A stretch of 64,000 nucleotides of DNA from Devosia sp. Root635 (GTDB taxonomy: Bacteria > Pseudomonadota > Alphaproteobacteria > Rhizobiales > Devosiaceae): assembly GCF_001427605.1 (NCBI RefSeq), contig NZ_LMGZ01000024.1, forward strand, positions 52,300 to 116,299, given 5' to 3'. This document shows positions 52,449 to 60,557 of the stretch, one piece after another. The position numbers and the translations under genes were made by a program. A model generated the notes under the pieces. It did not search any database, had not been told where the DNA came from, and worked only from the letters and a program-made list of their open reading frames with translations. Within the stretch, counting starts at the first letter, position 1; every line of letters begins with the position of its first letter.

Positions 52449-54173
52449 CTAGGTGAGCAATAGCACAAGGAGAACGACCACCGTGCCGGCAAGCATCAGG
52501 CAGAGCAACTGCCAGAAACGCAGGGGATTGCGCACCAGCAGCGGACGGGCCGGCAGCGTGGCGAAAGCGGGGTTTGGGTGACGAAGATCATAGGTAAACT
52601 CCGACAGGGCCTCGTAACGCTGCGCGGGGTCGGGGTGAACGGCTCTTTCGAGGGCCCGATCGACCCATTCGGGGATGCCGAATTGTGGGGTGGAGGCCGG
52701 CTGGTAGCATAGGCGGGCCAGATCAGCCGAACCGTGCAGCATGGCCGCGTGGGGGCCGTAGGGGAGTTGGCCGGTGAGCATCTGGTAGGCGATGACGCCG
52801 AGCGAAAACTGGTCGGAGCGGTCGGTGCCGGCATTGCCGATGCGATATTCGGGGGCGGCATATTGCACGGTGCCAAGCTCGGCATCGTCGCCAACGGGCT
52901 GGGCCTCGATGATGCCGGCGACCTTGGTGGAACCGAAATCGATGATCTTCACTGTGCCGGCCTTGTCGATCATGATGTTGTCGGGACGCAGGTCCTGATG
53001 GACCATTTCCTGCCGATGGAAGGCGTTGAGGCCGCGAGCGACCTGCTCGACGATGTCACGCACGGCGTTGAGATCGGGCCGGGGATGGTCGACCATCCAC
53101 TGGGTGAGTGTCTGGCCGTCGACATATTCGGTGGCGAGATAGAGATAGTGCCGCTTGCGATCCTGATTGTGGATGGCGAGGGCATGCGGTGTGTTGAGGC
53201 GGGCGGCGATCCATTCTTCCATCATGAAGCGGCGCAGGAAGGCCGGGCTGTCGCGCATGTCCGAGCCGGGCACCTTGATGACGGTGAGACGGCCATCAGT
53301 ATGGTCCTGGGCGAGGAAGACCTGGCTGCGGGCATTGGCATGAAGCGGGCGCAGGATGTGGTAACCGTCGAAATCCATGCCGGGTTCGATGGGGGGCGGC
53401 AAGGGCAGGTCGGCGGACTGGCCGAGGAAATCGGCGGCCTCGCCGCCGGGCAGGGCATCCACGCGGACGATCTGGATGGTGAGGTTGTCGGGGCTGTCAT
53501 TGGCCACGGCGCTTGTGACGATGTGCCGGGCTGCGGCATCGAGATCGTCGGGACTGGCGGCGATGGCATCGGCGATGGTGGCGCCATCGACATGCTCGTG
53601 GACGCCATCGGTGGTGAGTACGAAGACATCGCCAACACCAACGGGGACGCTGCGATAATCGACCTCGACATTGCTGCCGATGCCGAGGGCGCGGCCGAGA
53701 TAGAAGCGATTGGTGGCGGCGGGGACGCGGTGATCGGTGGTGAGCTGTTCGAGGGCGCGGCCGGCGAGGCGATAAATCCGCGAATCTCCGATGTGGAAGA
53801 TATGGGCGGCGCGGGACTTGAGCACGAGGACGCTGAGCGTACAGACATAGCCGCTATCGGCGTCGTCGGCGCCCAGGGCGCGGGTCTGGGCATGGAGCCA
53901 GGCATTGGTGGCCGAGATGACGCGGTGGGCTGATGTCTTGACCGGCCAGGAGTCGGAGGTGCCGTAATAGTCGGTGAGGAAGCTCTTTATGGCCGTCTGG
54001 GCGGCGATGGAACTGACGTCGCTGCTGGAAATGCCATCGGCCAGGGCGATGGCGATGCCTTTGAGATCGAGCGCGGGCTGGGCCGGGATCAGGGCACCGT
54101 AGAAATCCTGATTGGCCGGCTTGCGGCCCTTGTCGGAATGTTGGCCGAGGGAAATGGCGAGGCTGGCGCTCAT
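52449..54173 (-). CDS. PP2C phosphatase-Ser/Thr kinase fusion of the nitrite operon
   Basis: 574 residues. Residues 1-~245 are a PP2C-type phosphatase: GQHSDKGRKPANQDF, IALADGISSSDVSS, IFHIGDSRIYRL and FVLTTDGVHEHVD. Residues ~270-540 are a eukaryotic-type kinase: VIKVPG (ATP lysine), MVHQDLRPDNIMID (catalytic loop) and VKIIDFGSTKV (DFG). A final hydrophobic helix (~552-573) anchors it to the membrane. Such fusions accompany assimilatory nitrate/nitrite genes in several proteobacteria, but their targets are not established. The start MSASLAIS matches the PP2C domain; an upstream frame is low-complexity. Confidence 0.88.
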   Translation of the reverse strand: MSASLAISLGQHSDKGRKPANQDFYGALIPAQPALDLKGIAIALADGISSSDVSSIAAQTAIKSFLTDYYGTSDSWPVKTSAHRVISATNAWLHAQTRALGADDADSGYVCTLSVLVLKSRAAHIFHIGDSRIYRLAGRALEQLTTDHRVPAATNRFYLGRALGIGSNVEVDYRSVPVGVGDVFVLTTDGVHEHVDGATIADAIAASPDDLDAAARHIVTSAVANDSPDNLTIQIVRVDALPGGEAADFLGQSADLPLPPPIEPGMDFDGYHILRPLHANARSQVFLAQDHTDGRLTVIKVPGSDMRDSPAFLRRFMMEEWIAARLNTPHALAIHNQDRKRHYLYLATEYVDGQTLTQWMVDHPRPDLNAVRDIVEQVARGLNAFHRQEMVHQDLRPDNIMIDKAGTVKIIDFGSTKVAGIIEAQPVGDDAELGTVQYAAPEYRIGNAGTDRSDQFSLGVIAYQMLTGQLPYGPHAAMLHGSADLARLCYQPASTPQFGIPEWVDRALERAVHPDPAQRYEALSEFTYDLRHPNPAFATLPARPLLVRNPLRFWQLLCLMLAGTVVVLLVLLLT

Positions 54174-54222
54174 GGGCGATCCATGGGGAGAACGCTCCGC
54201 CGGAGCGGAGCGTTCGGTGTGG

Positions 54223-55056
54223 CTATTCGGCGGGGGCGAACTTGGCGGAGGCGGCGCGCTGCGTTGCCCGCGCGCTGTGCGTGGCGTAGAGCGCCAGGCC
54301 GACAAAGGCGAAGCCGCCGACCAGGTTACCGAGCACGGTGGGGATTTCGTTCCAGATCAGGTAGTCCATGATCGAGAACTGGCCGCCCAGCATGATGCCC
54401 GAGGGGAAGAGGTACATGTTCACGACGGAATGCTCGAAGCCCATGTAGAAGAACAGCATTACGGGCATCCACATGGCCAGCACCTTGCCGGAAACCGAGG
54501 TGGACATCATGGCGCCGACGACGCCGGTCGAGACCATCCAGTTGCAGAGCACGCCGCGGACGAACAGGGTCAGCATGCCGGCGGCGCCGTGGGCGGCATA
54601 GCCGACGGTGCGGCCTTCGCCGATATGGCCGATGGCCTGGCCGACCGCGTTCGGCTCCTGGGTGAAGCCGAAGGTGAAGGTGATGGCCATCAGTACGGCG
54701 ACGGTGAAGGCGCCGGCGAAATTGCCGGTGAATACCAGGCCCCAGTTCCGCAGCATGCCCTGCAGGGTGACGCCGGGTCGCTTGTCGATGAGGGCGAGGG
54801 GCACCAGGGTCATGACGCCGGTGAGCAGGTCAAAGCCCATGAGGTAGAGCAGGCAAAAGCCGACGGGGAAGAGAATGGCGCCGGCCAGCGGCTGGCCGGT
54901 ATTGACGGTGATGGTGACGGCAAAGGCGGCGCCAAGGGTCAGGATGGCGCCGGCCATGAAGGCACGGATCAGCGTATCGCGGGTGGACATGAAGACCTTG
55001 GCCTCGCCGGCATCGATCATCTTGGTCACAAATTCGGTGGGTATGACGTAGGCCAT
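54223..55056 (-). CDS. Formate/nitrite transporter family channel (NirC-like)
   Basis: 277 residues with six membrane segments of the FNT fold. The signatures include AGEAKVFMSTRDTLIRAFMAGAILTLGAAFA, NFAGAFTVAVLM and FVRGVLCNWMVSTGVV. In this operon it should move nitrite across the inner membrane to NirBD. It follows nirD by 41 bases. Confidence 0.9.
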   Translation of the reverse strand: MAYVIPTEFVTKMIDAGEAKVFMSTRDTLIRAFMAGAILTLGAAFAVTITVNTGQPLAGAILFPVGFCLLYLMGFDLLTGVMTLVPLALIDKRPGVTLQGMLRNWGLVFTGNFAGAFTVAVLMAITFTFGFTQEPNAVGQAIGHIGEGRTVGYAAHGAAGMLTLFVRGVLCNWMVSTGVVGAMMSTSVSGKVLAMWMPVMLFFYMGFEHSVVNMYLFPSGIMLGGQFSIMDYLIWNEIPTVLGNLVGGFAFVGLALYATHSARATQRAASAKFAPAE

Positions 55057-55097
55057 TTCGTCTCCTTGGGGGCGGTGGCTTGCTGGGTTGGGAGGGG

Positions 55098-55430
55098 TTA
55101 TTCGGCGGCGACCAGGGCGTCTTCGAGCGCCATGAAAATGCGGCCGTCGACGAGGTCGATCGGATAGGTCCGGACCTGCCCCTCGTCGGCGCCGAGCGCC
55201 TTGCCGGTGGCGAGGTCGAAGACCCAGTTATGCAGAGGGCAGGTGACGGAGGCGCCGTGGACGATGCCTTCGCTGAGCGGGCCCTGCTTGTGGGGGCAGC
55301 GGTTTTCGATGGCGAAAACCTGGTCTTGCTGGGTGCGGAACACGGCTATCCGCCCGGCCGGGGTGTTGACGCAGCGGGCGCCGCGGCGGGGGATGGCGTC
55401 GATGGCGCCGATTTCGATCCAGTCGCTCAT
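55098..55430 (-). CDS. nirD: Nitrite reductase small subunit NirD
   Basis: 110 residues, Rieske-type fold. The cluster-ligand motifs ENRCPHKQGPLSEG and VTCPLHNWVFDLATG are both intact. It partners NirB. The ATG lies 11 bases after the nirB stop. Confidence 0.93.
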   Translation of the reverse strand: MSDWIEIGAIDAIPRRGARCVNTPAGRIAVFRTQQDQVFAIENRCPHKQGPLSEGIVHGASVTCPLHNWVFDLATGKALGADEGQVRTYPIDLVDGRIFMALEDALVAAE

Positions 55431-55441
55431 GGGCGATCTCC

Positions 55442-57889
55442 CTATTCTGCGGCCACGGGCATGCCGAATTCGGCCAGGGCAGCGAATTCGTGGGCGTCCT
55501 TGCCGTTGACGCGTTCTTCCCAAGGATCGATCTGGGCGAAGGTCTGGGCATGGACGAAGCGCTCGTAATAGTGCCGGCGCTTGTCCTTGTCGGTCACGAC
55601 ATTGGCGAGGATGGACGGGGTGCCGACGCGTTTGGCCCATTTGTAAATGCGCTCGAGATAGCGGCCCTGCTCGCGGTAGAGCTGGGTGAGGGCGACGATG
55701 ATTTCGAGCGCCTCGTCCTCGGTATCGGCGTGGCAGAGCAGTTCGGTGGGTTTGATGTCGAGGCCGGCGGCGCCGGCGAAGTGGATGTCGTAGCCAGAGT
55801 CGACGCAGATGACGCCGATATCCTTGCAGGTGGCTTCGGCGCAGTTGCGCGGGCAGCCTGACACGGCGAGCTTGACCTTGGCCGGGGTCCAGGCGCCCCA
55901 CATGAACTTTTCGAGGCGGATGCCGAGGCCGGTGGAATCCTGGGTGCCGAAGCGGCACCAGTCAGAGCCGACGCAGGTCTTGACCGTGCGCAGGCCCTTG
56001 GCATAGGCGGCGCCCGAGACCATGCCGGCGGCATTGAGATCGGCCCAGACGGCGGGGAGGTCTTCCTTTTTTACGCCGAGCAGGTCGATGCGCTGGCCGC
56101 CGGTGACCTTGACGGCCGGAATGGCGAACTTGTCGGCCACATCGGCGATGGCGCGCAGCTCTTTCGGATTGGTCATGCCGCCCCACATCCGGGGGACGAC
56201 GGAATAGGTGCCGTCCTTCTGGATATTGGCGTGGACGCGTTCGTTGATGAAGCGGGACTGGCCGTCATCCTCGTATTCGCCCGGCCAGTCCGCGACGAGG
56301 TAATAATTGAGGGCGGGGCGGCACTTGGCGCAGCCGCAGGAGGTTTTCCATTCCAGCTCCTGCATGATGGCGGGGATGGACTTGAGGCCCTTGGCGATGA
56401 TGAGGCGGCGGACATCGTCGTGGCCATATTCGGTGCAGGGGCAGATGGGCTGCACGGCGGCTGGATTGTAGGCGTCGCCCAAGGTGGCGTGGAGAAGCTG
56501 TTCGACGAGGCCCGTGCAGGAACCGCAGGAGGCCGAGGCCTTGGTGTGGGCGCGGACACCATCAAGCGTGGTGAGGCCCTTGCTGGCGATGGCGCCGGTG
56601 ATCGCGCCCTTGCAGACGCCGTTGCAGCCGCAAATCTCGGCATCGTCGGGCAGGGCGGCGACGGCGGCCATGGGATCGAGCGGGGAGCCGCCCTGATAGG
56701 CCTGGCCGAAGATCAGGGTATCGCGCATTTCGCTGGTATCGGTGCCCTTGCGGATCATATCGAAGAACCACGGGCCGTCGCCGGTTTCGCCATAGAGCAC
56801 GGCGCCGATGACCCTGTCCTGCTTGAGCACGAGGCGCTTGTAGACCCCTGATGTGGCGTCGCGCAGCACGATCTCGTTGCGGTCTTCGGCCTCGGCGAAA
56901 TCGCCGGCCGAATAGACAGAGACGCCGGTGACCTTGAGCTGGGTGGCGGTCTGGACCGGGCGGAAGGCAGCGTCGATCTTGGCCAGAGTTTTCGCCAGCA
57001 CCTTGGCCTGGTCATAGAGCGGGGCGACGAGGCCATAGACGATGCGCTCATGCTCGACGCATTCGCCCAAAGCCAGAATATCGGGGTCGGAGGTGACCAT
57101 CTGGTCGTTGACGACGATGCCGCGCTCGACATGCAGGCCCGCATCCACGGCGATGCGGACTTCGGGGCGGATGCCTACGGCCATGACTACGATATCGGCG
57201 CCATAGACGGTGCCGTCTTCGAGGGCGACAGCTTCGACACTGTTCTCGCCGAGAATGGCCTTGGTCTGGGCCTTGCAGTGAACCTTGATGCCGCGCGCTT
57301 CGAGGTCGCGCTGCAAGAGGTAGCCGGCGGCTGGATCGAGCTGGCGCTCCATGACATGGCCCATGAGATGGAGCACCACCACATCCATGCCGCGGGCGCG
57401 CAAGGCGGCGGCCGCTTCGAGGCCGAGCAGGCCGCCGCCGATGACTACGGCTTTCGAGCCGGGGCGGCGGGAGACCTCGACCATGCGGTTGACGTCGTCG
57501 AGGTCGCGGAAGGCCATGACGCCGGGCAGATCCTTGCCGGGCAGGGGAATGATGAAGGGGGCCGAGCCGGTGGCGACGATCAGCTTGTCATAGGGCGTTT
57601 CGCCGTTTTTCGAGATGACCAGCTTGCGCTGGCGGTCGATGGCTGTGACGGTTTCTCCGAACCGGGTGTGGACGCCGCGCTCTTCATACCAGGCGGTGTC
57701 GTGGGTGATGATCTGCTCGTAGTCCTTTTCGCCTGCCAGGACCGGGGAGAGCATCAGGCGGTTGTAATTGCCGCGCGGTTCGGCGCCGAACAGGGTGACG
57801 TCGAAACGACCGGGAGCATCCTCGAAGATATGTTCGAGGGTGCGGCCCGAGGCCATGCCGGCACCAATGATGACGAGACGTTCGGTCAT
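55442..57889 (-). CDS. nirB: NAD(P)H-dependent assimilatory nitrite reductase NirB
   Basis: 815 residues. Reduces nitrite to ammonium with six electrons in the cytoplasm. Domains in order: FAD/NAD(P)H module (residues 1-~400; VIIGAGMASGRTLEH, VVIGGGLLGLEAAAAL); BFD-like [2Fe-2S] domain around 418-500 (ICGCNGVCKGAI, SCGSCTGL); a second cysteine pair in TSCGCAKCRPAL; then ferredoxin-like and siroheme/[4Fe-4S] domains with CVGSDWCRFG (~638) and VSGCPRNCAEATCKDIG (~678). The ATG before MTERLVIIGAG is set by the FAD motif. Expression is probably controlled by a sigma-54 promoter and a leader attenuator. Confidence 0.95.
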   Translation of the reverse strand: MTERLVIIGAGMASGRTLEHIFEDAPGRFDVTLFGAEPRGNYNRLMLSPVLAGEKDYEQIITHDTAWYEERGVHTRFGETVTAIDRQRKLVISKNGETPYDKLIVATGSAPFIIPLPGKDLPGVMAFRDLDDVNRMVEVSRRPGSKAVVIGGGLLGLEAAAALRARGMDVVVLHLMGHVMERQLDPAAGYLLQRDLEARGIKVHCKAQTKAILGENSVEAVALEDGTVYGADIVVMAVGIRPEVRIAVDAGLHVERGIVVNDQMVTSDPDILALGECVEHERIVYGLVAPLYDQAKVLAKTLAKIDAAFRPVQTATQLKVTGVSVYSAGDFAEAEDRNEIVLRDATSGVYKRLVLKQDRVIGAVLYGETGDGPWFFDMIRKGTDTSEMRDTLIFGQAYQGGSPLDPMAAVAALPDDAEICGCNGVCKGAITGAIASKGLTTLDGVRAHTKASASCGSCTGLVEQLLHATLGDAYNPAAVQPICPCTEYGHDDVRRLIIAKGLKSIPAIMQELEWKTSCGCAKCRPALNYYLVADWPGEYEDDGQSRFINERVHANIQKDGTYSVVPRMWGGMTNPKELRAIADVADKFAIPAVKVTGGQRIDLLGVKKEDLPAVWADLNAAGMVSGAAYAKGLRTVKTCVGSDWCRFGTQDSTGLGIRLEKFMWGAWTPAKVKLAVSGCPRNCAEATCKDIGVICVDSGYDIHFAGAAGLDIKPTELLCHADTEDEALEIIVALTQLYREQGRYLERIYKWAKRVGTPSILANVVTDKDKRRHYYERFVHAQTFAQIDPWEERVNGKDAHEFAALAEFGMPVAAE

Positions 57890-57927
57890 CTGTTTCTCCC
57901 GCTTCGCTGCCGGGCAGCCGTGAAAAC

Positions 57928-57986
57928 AAAAAAGCCGCCAACCGACCCGCCCGGCCCGAAAGCCGAAGCGTCTGTCAGTTGGCAGC
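57928..57986 (-). terminator. Attenuator terminator in the nirB leader
   Basis: On the minus strand GCTGCCAACTGAC (57986-57974) pairs over 13 positions, including two G-U pairs, with GTCGGTTGGCGGC (57946-57934), followed by six T (57933-57928). It ends 39 bases before the nirB start codon, so it would stop transcription inside the leader unless prevented. Confidence 0.85.
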
Positions 57987-58016
57987 TTTGCCTGTGTGGC
58001 GCCCGCCATTGGGCAC
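57981..58016 (-). promoter_or_regulatory. Tandem hexaloop hairpins (ANTAR/NasT-type RNA motif) in the nirB leader
   Basis: P1 (58016-57999): GTGCCC, loop AATGGC, GGGCGC, a 6-bp stem with one G-U pair. After a six-base linker CACACA comes P2 (57992-57981): GGC, loop AAAGCT, GCC. Both loops have six bases with A at position 1 and G at position 4, the signature recognised by ANTAR proteins such as NasT/NasR. P2 shares 57981-57986 with the left arm of the terminator, so the two folds exclude each other. The NasT gene itself is not in the window. Confidence 0.8.
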
Positions 58017-58031
58017 CGATGGCCCCTACAA

Positions 58032-58048
58032 AGCAGGAAGCGTGCCAC
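58032..58048 (-). promoter_or_regulatory. Sigma-54 promoter of nirB
   Basis: Minus strand GTGGCACGCTTCCTGCT: GG (58046-58045) and GC (58034-58033) are ten bases apart, and TGGCACG matches the -24 consensus exactly. Transcription would begin near 58021, just before hairpin P1. It suggests NtrC control by nitrogen status; I could not identify clear NtrC sites upstream. Confidence 0.82.
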
Positions 58049-58294
58049 GGCGATGGGCGGGAGAATTCGGCTTACGGGGCAGCGGTTTACTGGTGCGTCT
58101 CACCGGAGGGGCCGGCGAGGCACGGAGGCAGTGGGCGCCCAATCGGGCGTCAAACTGCGCAAAAAATAGGCGATGATGTACTATAGGTCATCAATTGCGC
58201 AATTTGGTGCCGGTTTGTACCGCTGTCGAATCCGCGCAGTGTGCTTCGTCGCGGAGGCAGGGCCGGATGGGCCTGGGAGAGAAGGAGAAAGACG

Positions 58295-58648
58295 ATGCAA
58301 ATCATGACGCTGGTCAAGACGACCAAGGCCGGGGCGGGCGCGCCGCCAATGGCGCTGATGCAGGCGATCGGGCAATTGGGTGCGGATGCCGAGGCGGCCG
58401 GCGTACTGGTGACGCAGGGCGGGCTGATGGGCAAGGAGCAGAGCGCCTTCATCAATATTCGCAGCGGCAGGGTGATCGTTACCGACGGGCCGTTTGCCGA
58501 GAGCAAGGAACTGGTGGGCGGCTATGCCGTCTATGAGGTGCCTGATATGGCCGCGGCGATGGACTGGGCGGTGCGGTTTGCAAACCTCCATACCGAGCAC
58601 TGGCCGGGGTGGGAGGGCGAAATCGAGGTGAGGCCCATTTTCGGCTGA
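58295..58648 (+). CDS. YciI/DGPF-domain protein
   Basis: 117 residues. The family signature IVTDGPFAESKELVGGYAVYEV is clear. YciI-like (YCII-related) proteins are small dimeric ferredoxin-like folds, often next to ECF sigma factors; none is present here. The ATG follows AAGGAG. Function unknown. Confidence 0.85.
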   Translation: MQIMTLVKTTKAGAGAPPMALMQAIGQLGADAEAAGVLVTQGGLMGKEQSAFINIRSGRVIVTDGPFAESKELVGGYAVYEVPDMAAAMDWAVRFANLHTEHWPGWEGEIEVRPIFG

Positions 58649-58708
58649 GGCTGGGCTGGTCGGCGGCGAAGATGGTGGGAATGCCCTCTCACCCGGCGCT
58701 GCGCGCCG

Positions 58709-58732
58709 ACCTCTCCCTCCGAAGGGAGAGGT
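58709..58732. repeat. Short hairpin repeat, copy 2
   Basis: The same ACCTCTCCC/GGGAGAGGT arms as at 3543-3565, with loop TCCGAA, between the convergent YciI and LysE genes. Flanks CTCACCC and GAAGA are shared with copy 1. Confidence 0.65.
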
Positions 58733-58741
58733 GAAGAAAGA

Positions 58742-59353
58742 TCAATGCTGCCAGACGACGAGGCCGGCGGCGGTGGCCATCATGACGCCGGCGGTCTTGT
58801 TGAGGCGGCCGAGGGCGCGGGGGCTCTTGAACATTTCGCGGGCGGCCGAAGCCAGCCAGGCATAGCCGCAGCCGATGATCAACAGGACGACCACCACGAT
58901 GGCGGTCAGTTCGGCGAAGGCGACGGGGTTCATCTGGTCGAGCGGGATCACGGTGGGCAGGATGGCCAGGTAGAAGACGATGGTCTTGGGATTGCCCATG
59001 GTCAGCGAGAAACCGGCCAGGAAGGTTTTCCAGCGGTCTTCGTTTTTCGGCTTCATCTGCTCGGAGCCGGGGCGGGCGGTCCAGAATTTATAGGCGACAT
59101 AGAGCAGGTAGGCGGCGCCGGCCCAGCGGACGATGACGAAGATCGGGCCGAACCAGGTGGCGATGGCAGCAAGGCCGAAAACGGCGAAGACGAAATAGAC
59201 CAGATCGCCCGCGAGAATGCCCAGCACCATGGGCAGGGCACCCTTGAAGCCGCCGCCCAAGGCACGGGCGACCACGGCCGCGACGCCGGGGCCGGGGACC
59301 AGTACGGCGATGGCATAGGCGATGGTGAAGGCGGCGAGGGTGAAGAGGTCCAT
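58742..59353 (-). CDS. LysE/RhtB-family exporter
   Basis: 203 residues with about six membrane segments. The family motif VPGPGVAAVVARALGGGFKGALPMVLGILAGDLVYF is near the N-terminus and GFSLTMGNPKTIVFYLAILP follows. Members export amino acids such as lysine, homoserine or threonine; the substrate is not determinable here. The ATG before MDLFTLAAF fits the family N-terminus. Confidence 0.88.
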   Translation of the reverse strand: MDLFTLAAFTIAYAIAVLVPGPGVAAVVARALGGGFKGALPMVLGILAGDLVYFVFAVFGLAAIATWFGPIFVIVRWAGAAYLLYVAYKFWTARPGSEQMKPKNEDRWKTFLAGFSLTMGNPKTIVFYLAILPTVIPLDQMNPVAFAELTAIVVVVLLIIGCGYAWLASAAREMFKSPRALGRLNKTAGVMMATAAGLVVWQH

Positions 59354-59471
59354 GGGGGCAGGTCCTGTTGGGAGGCGGAGATTATGCCGCTTACGGTCAT
59401 TTGCCAATGCGTTGGCAGTCGTCTCCCTCCCCACAAAGGGGCGGGTGGTCCGGTGGGGTGGCGCGACGGTG

Positions 59472-60413
59472 CTAAGGCAGTCGCGCCAGCCGCTCGGTCA
59501 GGAGTTGGTAGAAGCCTTCGGCATTGCCGTTGCGCAGGAAATTGACGTTCCGCACCTTGCCGGTGACGTGCCAGTAATCGGTGACGGTCATGCCCAGGGT
59601 GAGTTCGCTGGCGGTTTCGATAGTGACGTTGCAGTGGCGGCCCTCGAACAGGTCGGGGCGGAGGAGCCAGGCGATGACGGTGGGGTCGTGCAAAGGCGCG
59701 CCGGACCAGCCGTATTTCTTGAGATCGAAGCCCTCCGAGAAGGTCAGCATGTCGTAGACGGCCTTGCCGGCCTTGTTGCCCAGCCCGACGATGGCGGCGA
59801 GGCGTTCGGGGGTGGACTGGATCTGGTGGGTCACGTCGAGCGGCAGCATGGTGATGGGCGCGCCGCTGCGCAGCACGACATCGGCGGCTTCGGGATCGAC
59901 ATAGATGTTGAATTCGGCCGCCGGGGTGATGTTACCGACCTCGAAATAGGCGCCGCCCATCATGACGATCTCGGCGATGCGCTCGGCAATGGCGGGCTGC
60001 TTGATCAGCGCCATGGCGACATTGGTCAGCGGGCCGAGGGTGCAGAACGTGATGGTGCCGGGCTCTGAAGCCATCAGGGTGTCGATGATGTAGTCGACGC
60101 CGTGCTGGGCCTGCAACGGAATGGTGGGCTCGGGCAGGTCGGGACCATCGAGGCCGGTTTCGCCATGCACGTGTTCGGCGGTGACCAGATGGCGGCGCAT
60201 GGGGCGGGCGCAGCCGGCATAGACGGGAATGTCGCGGCGGCCGGACAGTTCGACCACCTTGCGGGCATTGTTGGCATTGTGGTGCAGGCCGACATTGCCG
60301 GCCACGGCGACCACGCCCAGCACGTCAAGCTCTTCGGGGGAGGCAAGCGCCAGCAATATGGCGACGGCATCGTCCTGGCCGGGGTCGGTATCGATGATGA
60401 TCTTGCGGGGCAT
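59472..60413 (-). CDS. Inosine-uridine-type nucleoside hydrolase
   Basis: 313 residues. The metal/ribose-binding motif is IIIDTDPGQDDAVAIL at the N-terminus; AEFNIYVDPEAADVVLRSG and the late aspartate in PLHDPTVIAWLL complete the site. It splits nucleosides to ribose and base. The HDP motif suits pyrimidine-preferring or broad enzymes, but specificity cannot be fixed from sequence. Length matches the family. An apparent longer frame upstream is antisense to the next gene. Confidence 0.9.
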   Translation of the reverse strand: MPRKIIIDTDPGQDDAVAILLALASPEELDVLGVVAVAGNVGLHHNANNARKVVELSGRRDIPVYAGCARPMRRHLVTAEHVHGETGLDGPDLPEPTIPLQAQHGVDYIIDTLMASEPGTITFCTLGPLTNVAMALIKQPAIAERIAEIVMMGGAYFEVGNITPAAEFNIYVDPEAADVVLRSGAPITMLPLDVTHQIQSTPERLAAIVGLGNKAGKAVYDMLTFSEGFDLKKYGWSGAPLHDPTVIAWLLRPDLFEGRHCNVTIETASELTLGMTVTDYWHVTGKVRNVNFLRNGNAEGFYQLLTERLARLP

Positions 60414-60557
60414 GAAAGGGCCTTGGCGGGAGGGAGAATCCGGCCGGCACACTAGCGACTGGCGGGGCGTCGGTCGACTGCCCTGCGCGGGGCTCGCTAC
60501 GGAACGTTTGCGCCGGGGGCACGTTACCGATCCGCGAGGGGTTTCGGGAAAAATGAC

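Noticed and set aside
58083..58100. GGTG...CACC inverted pair upstream of nirB as an NtrC site
   Set aside because: The half-sites face the wrong way compared with the NtrC consensus (GCAC...GGTGC).
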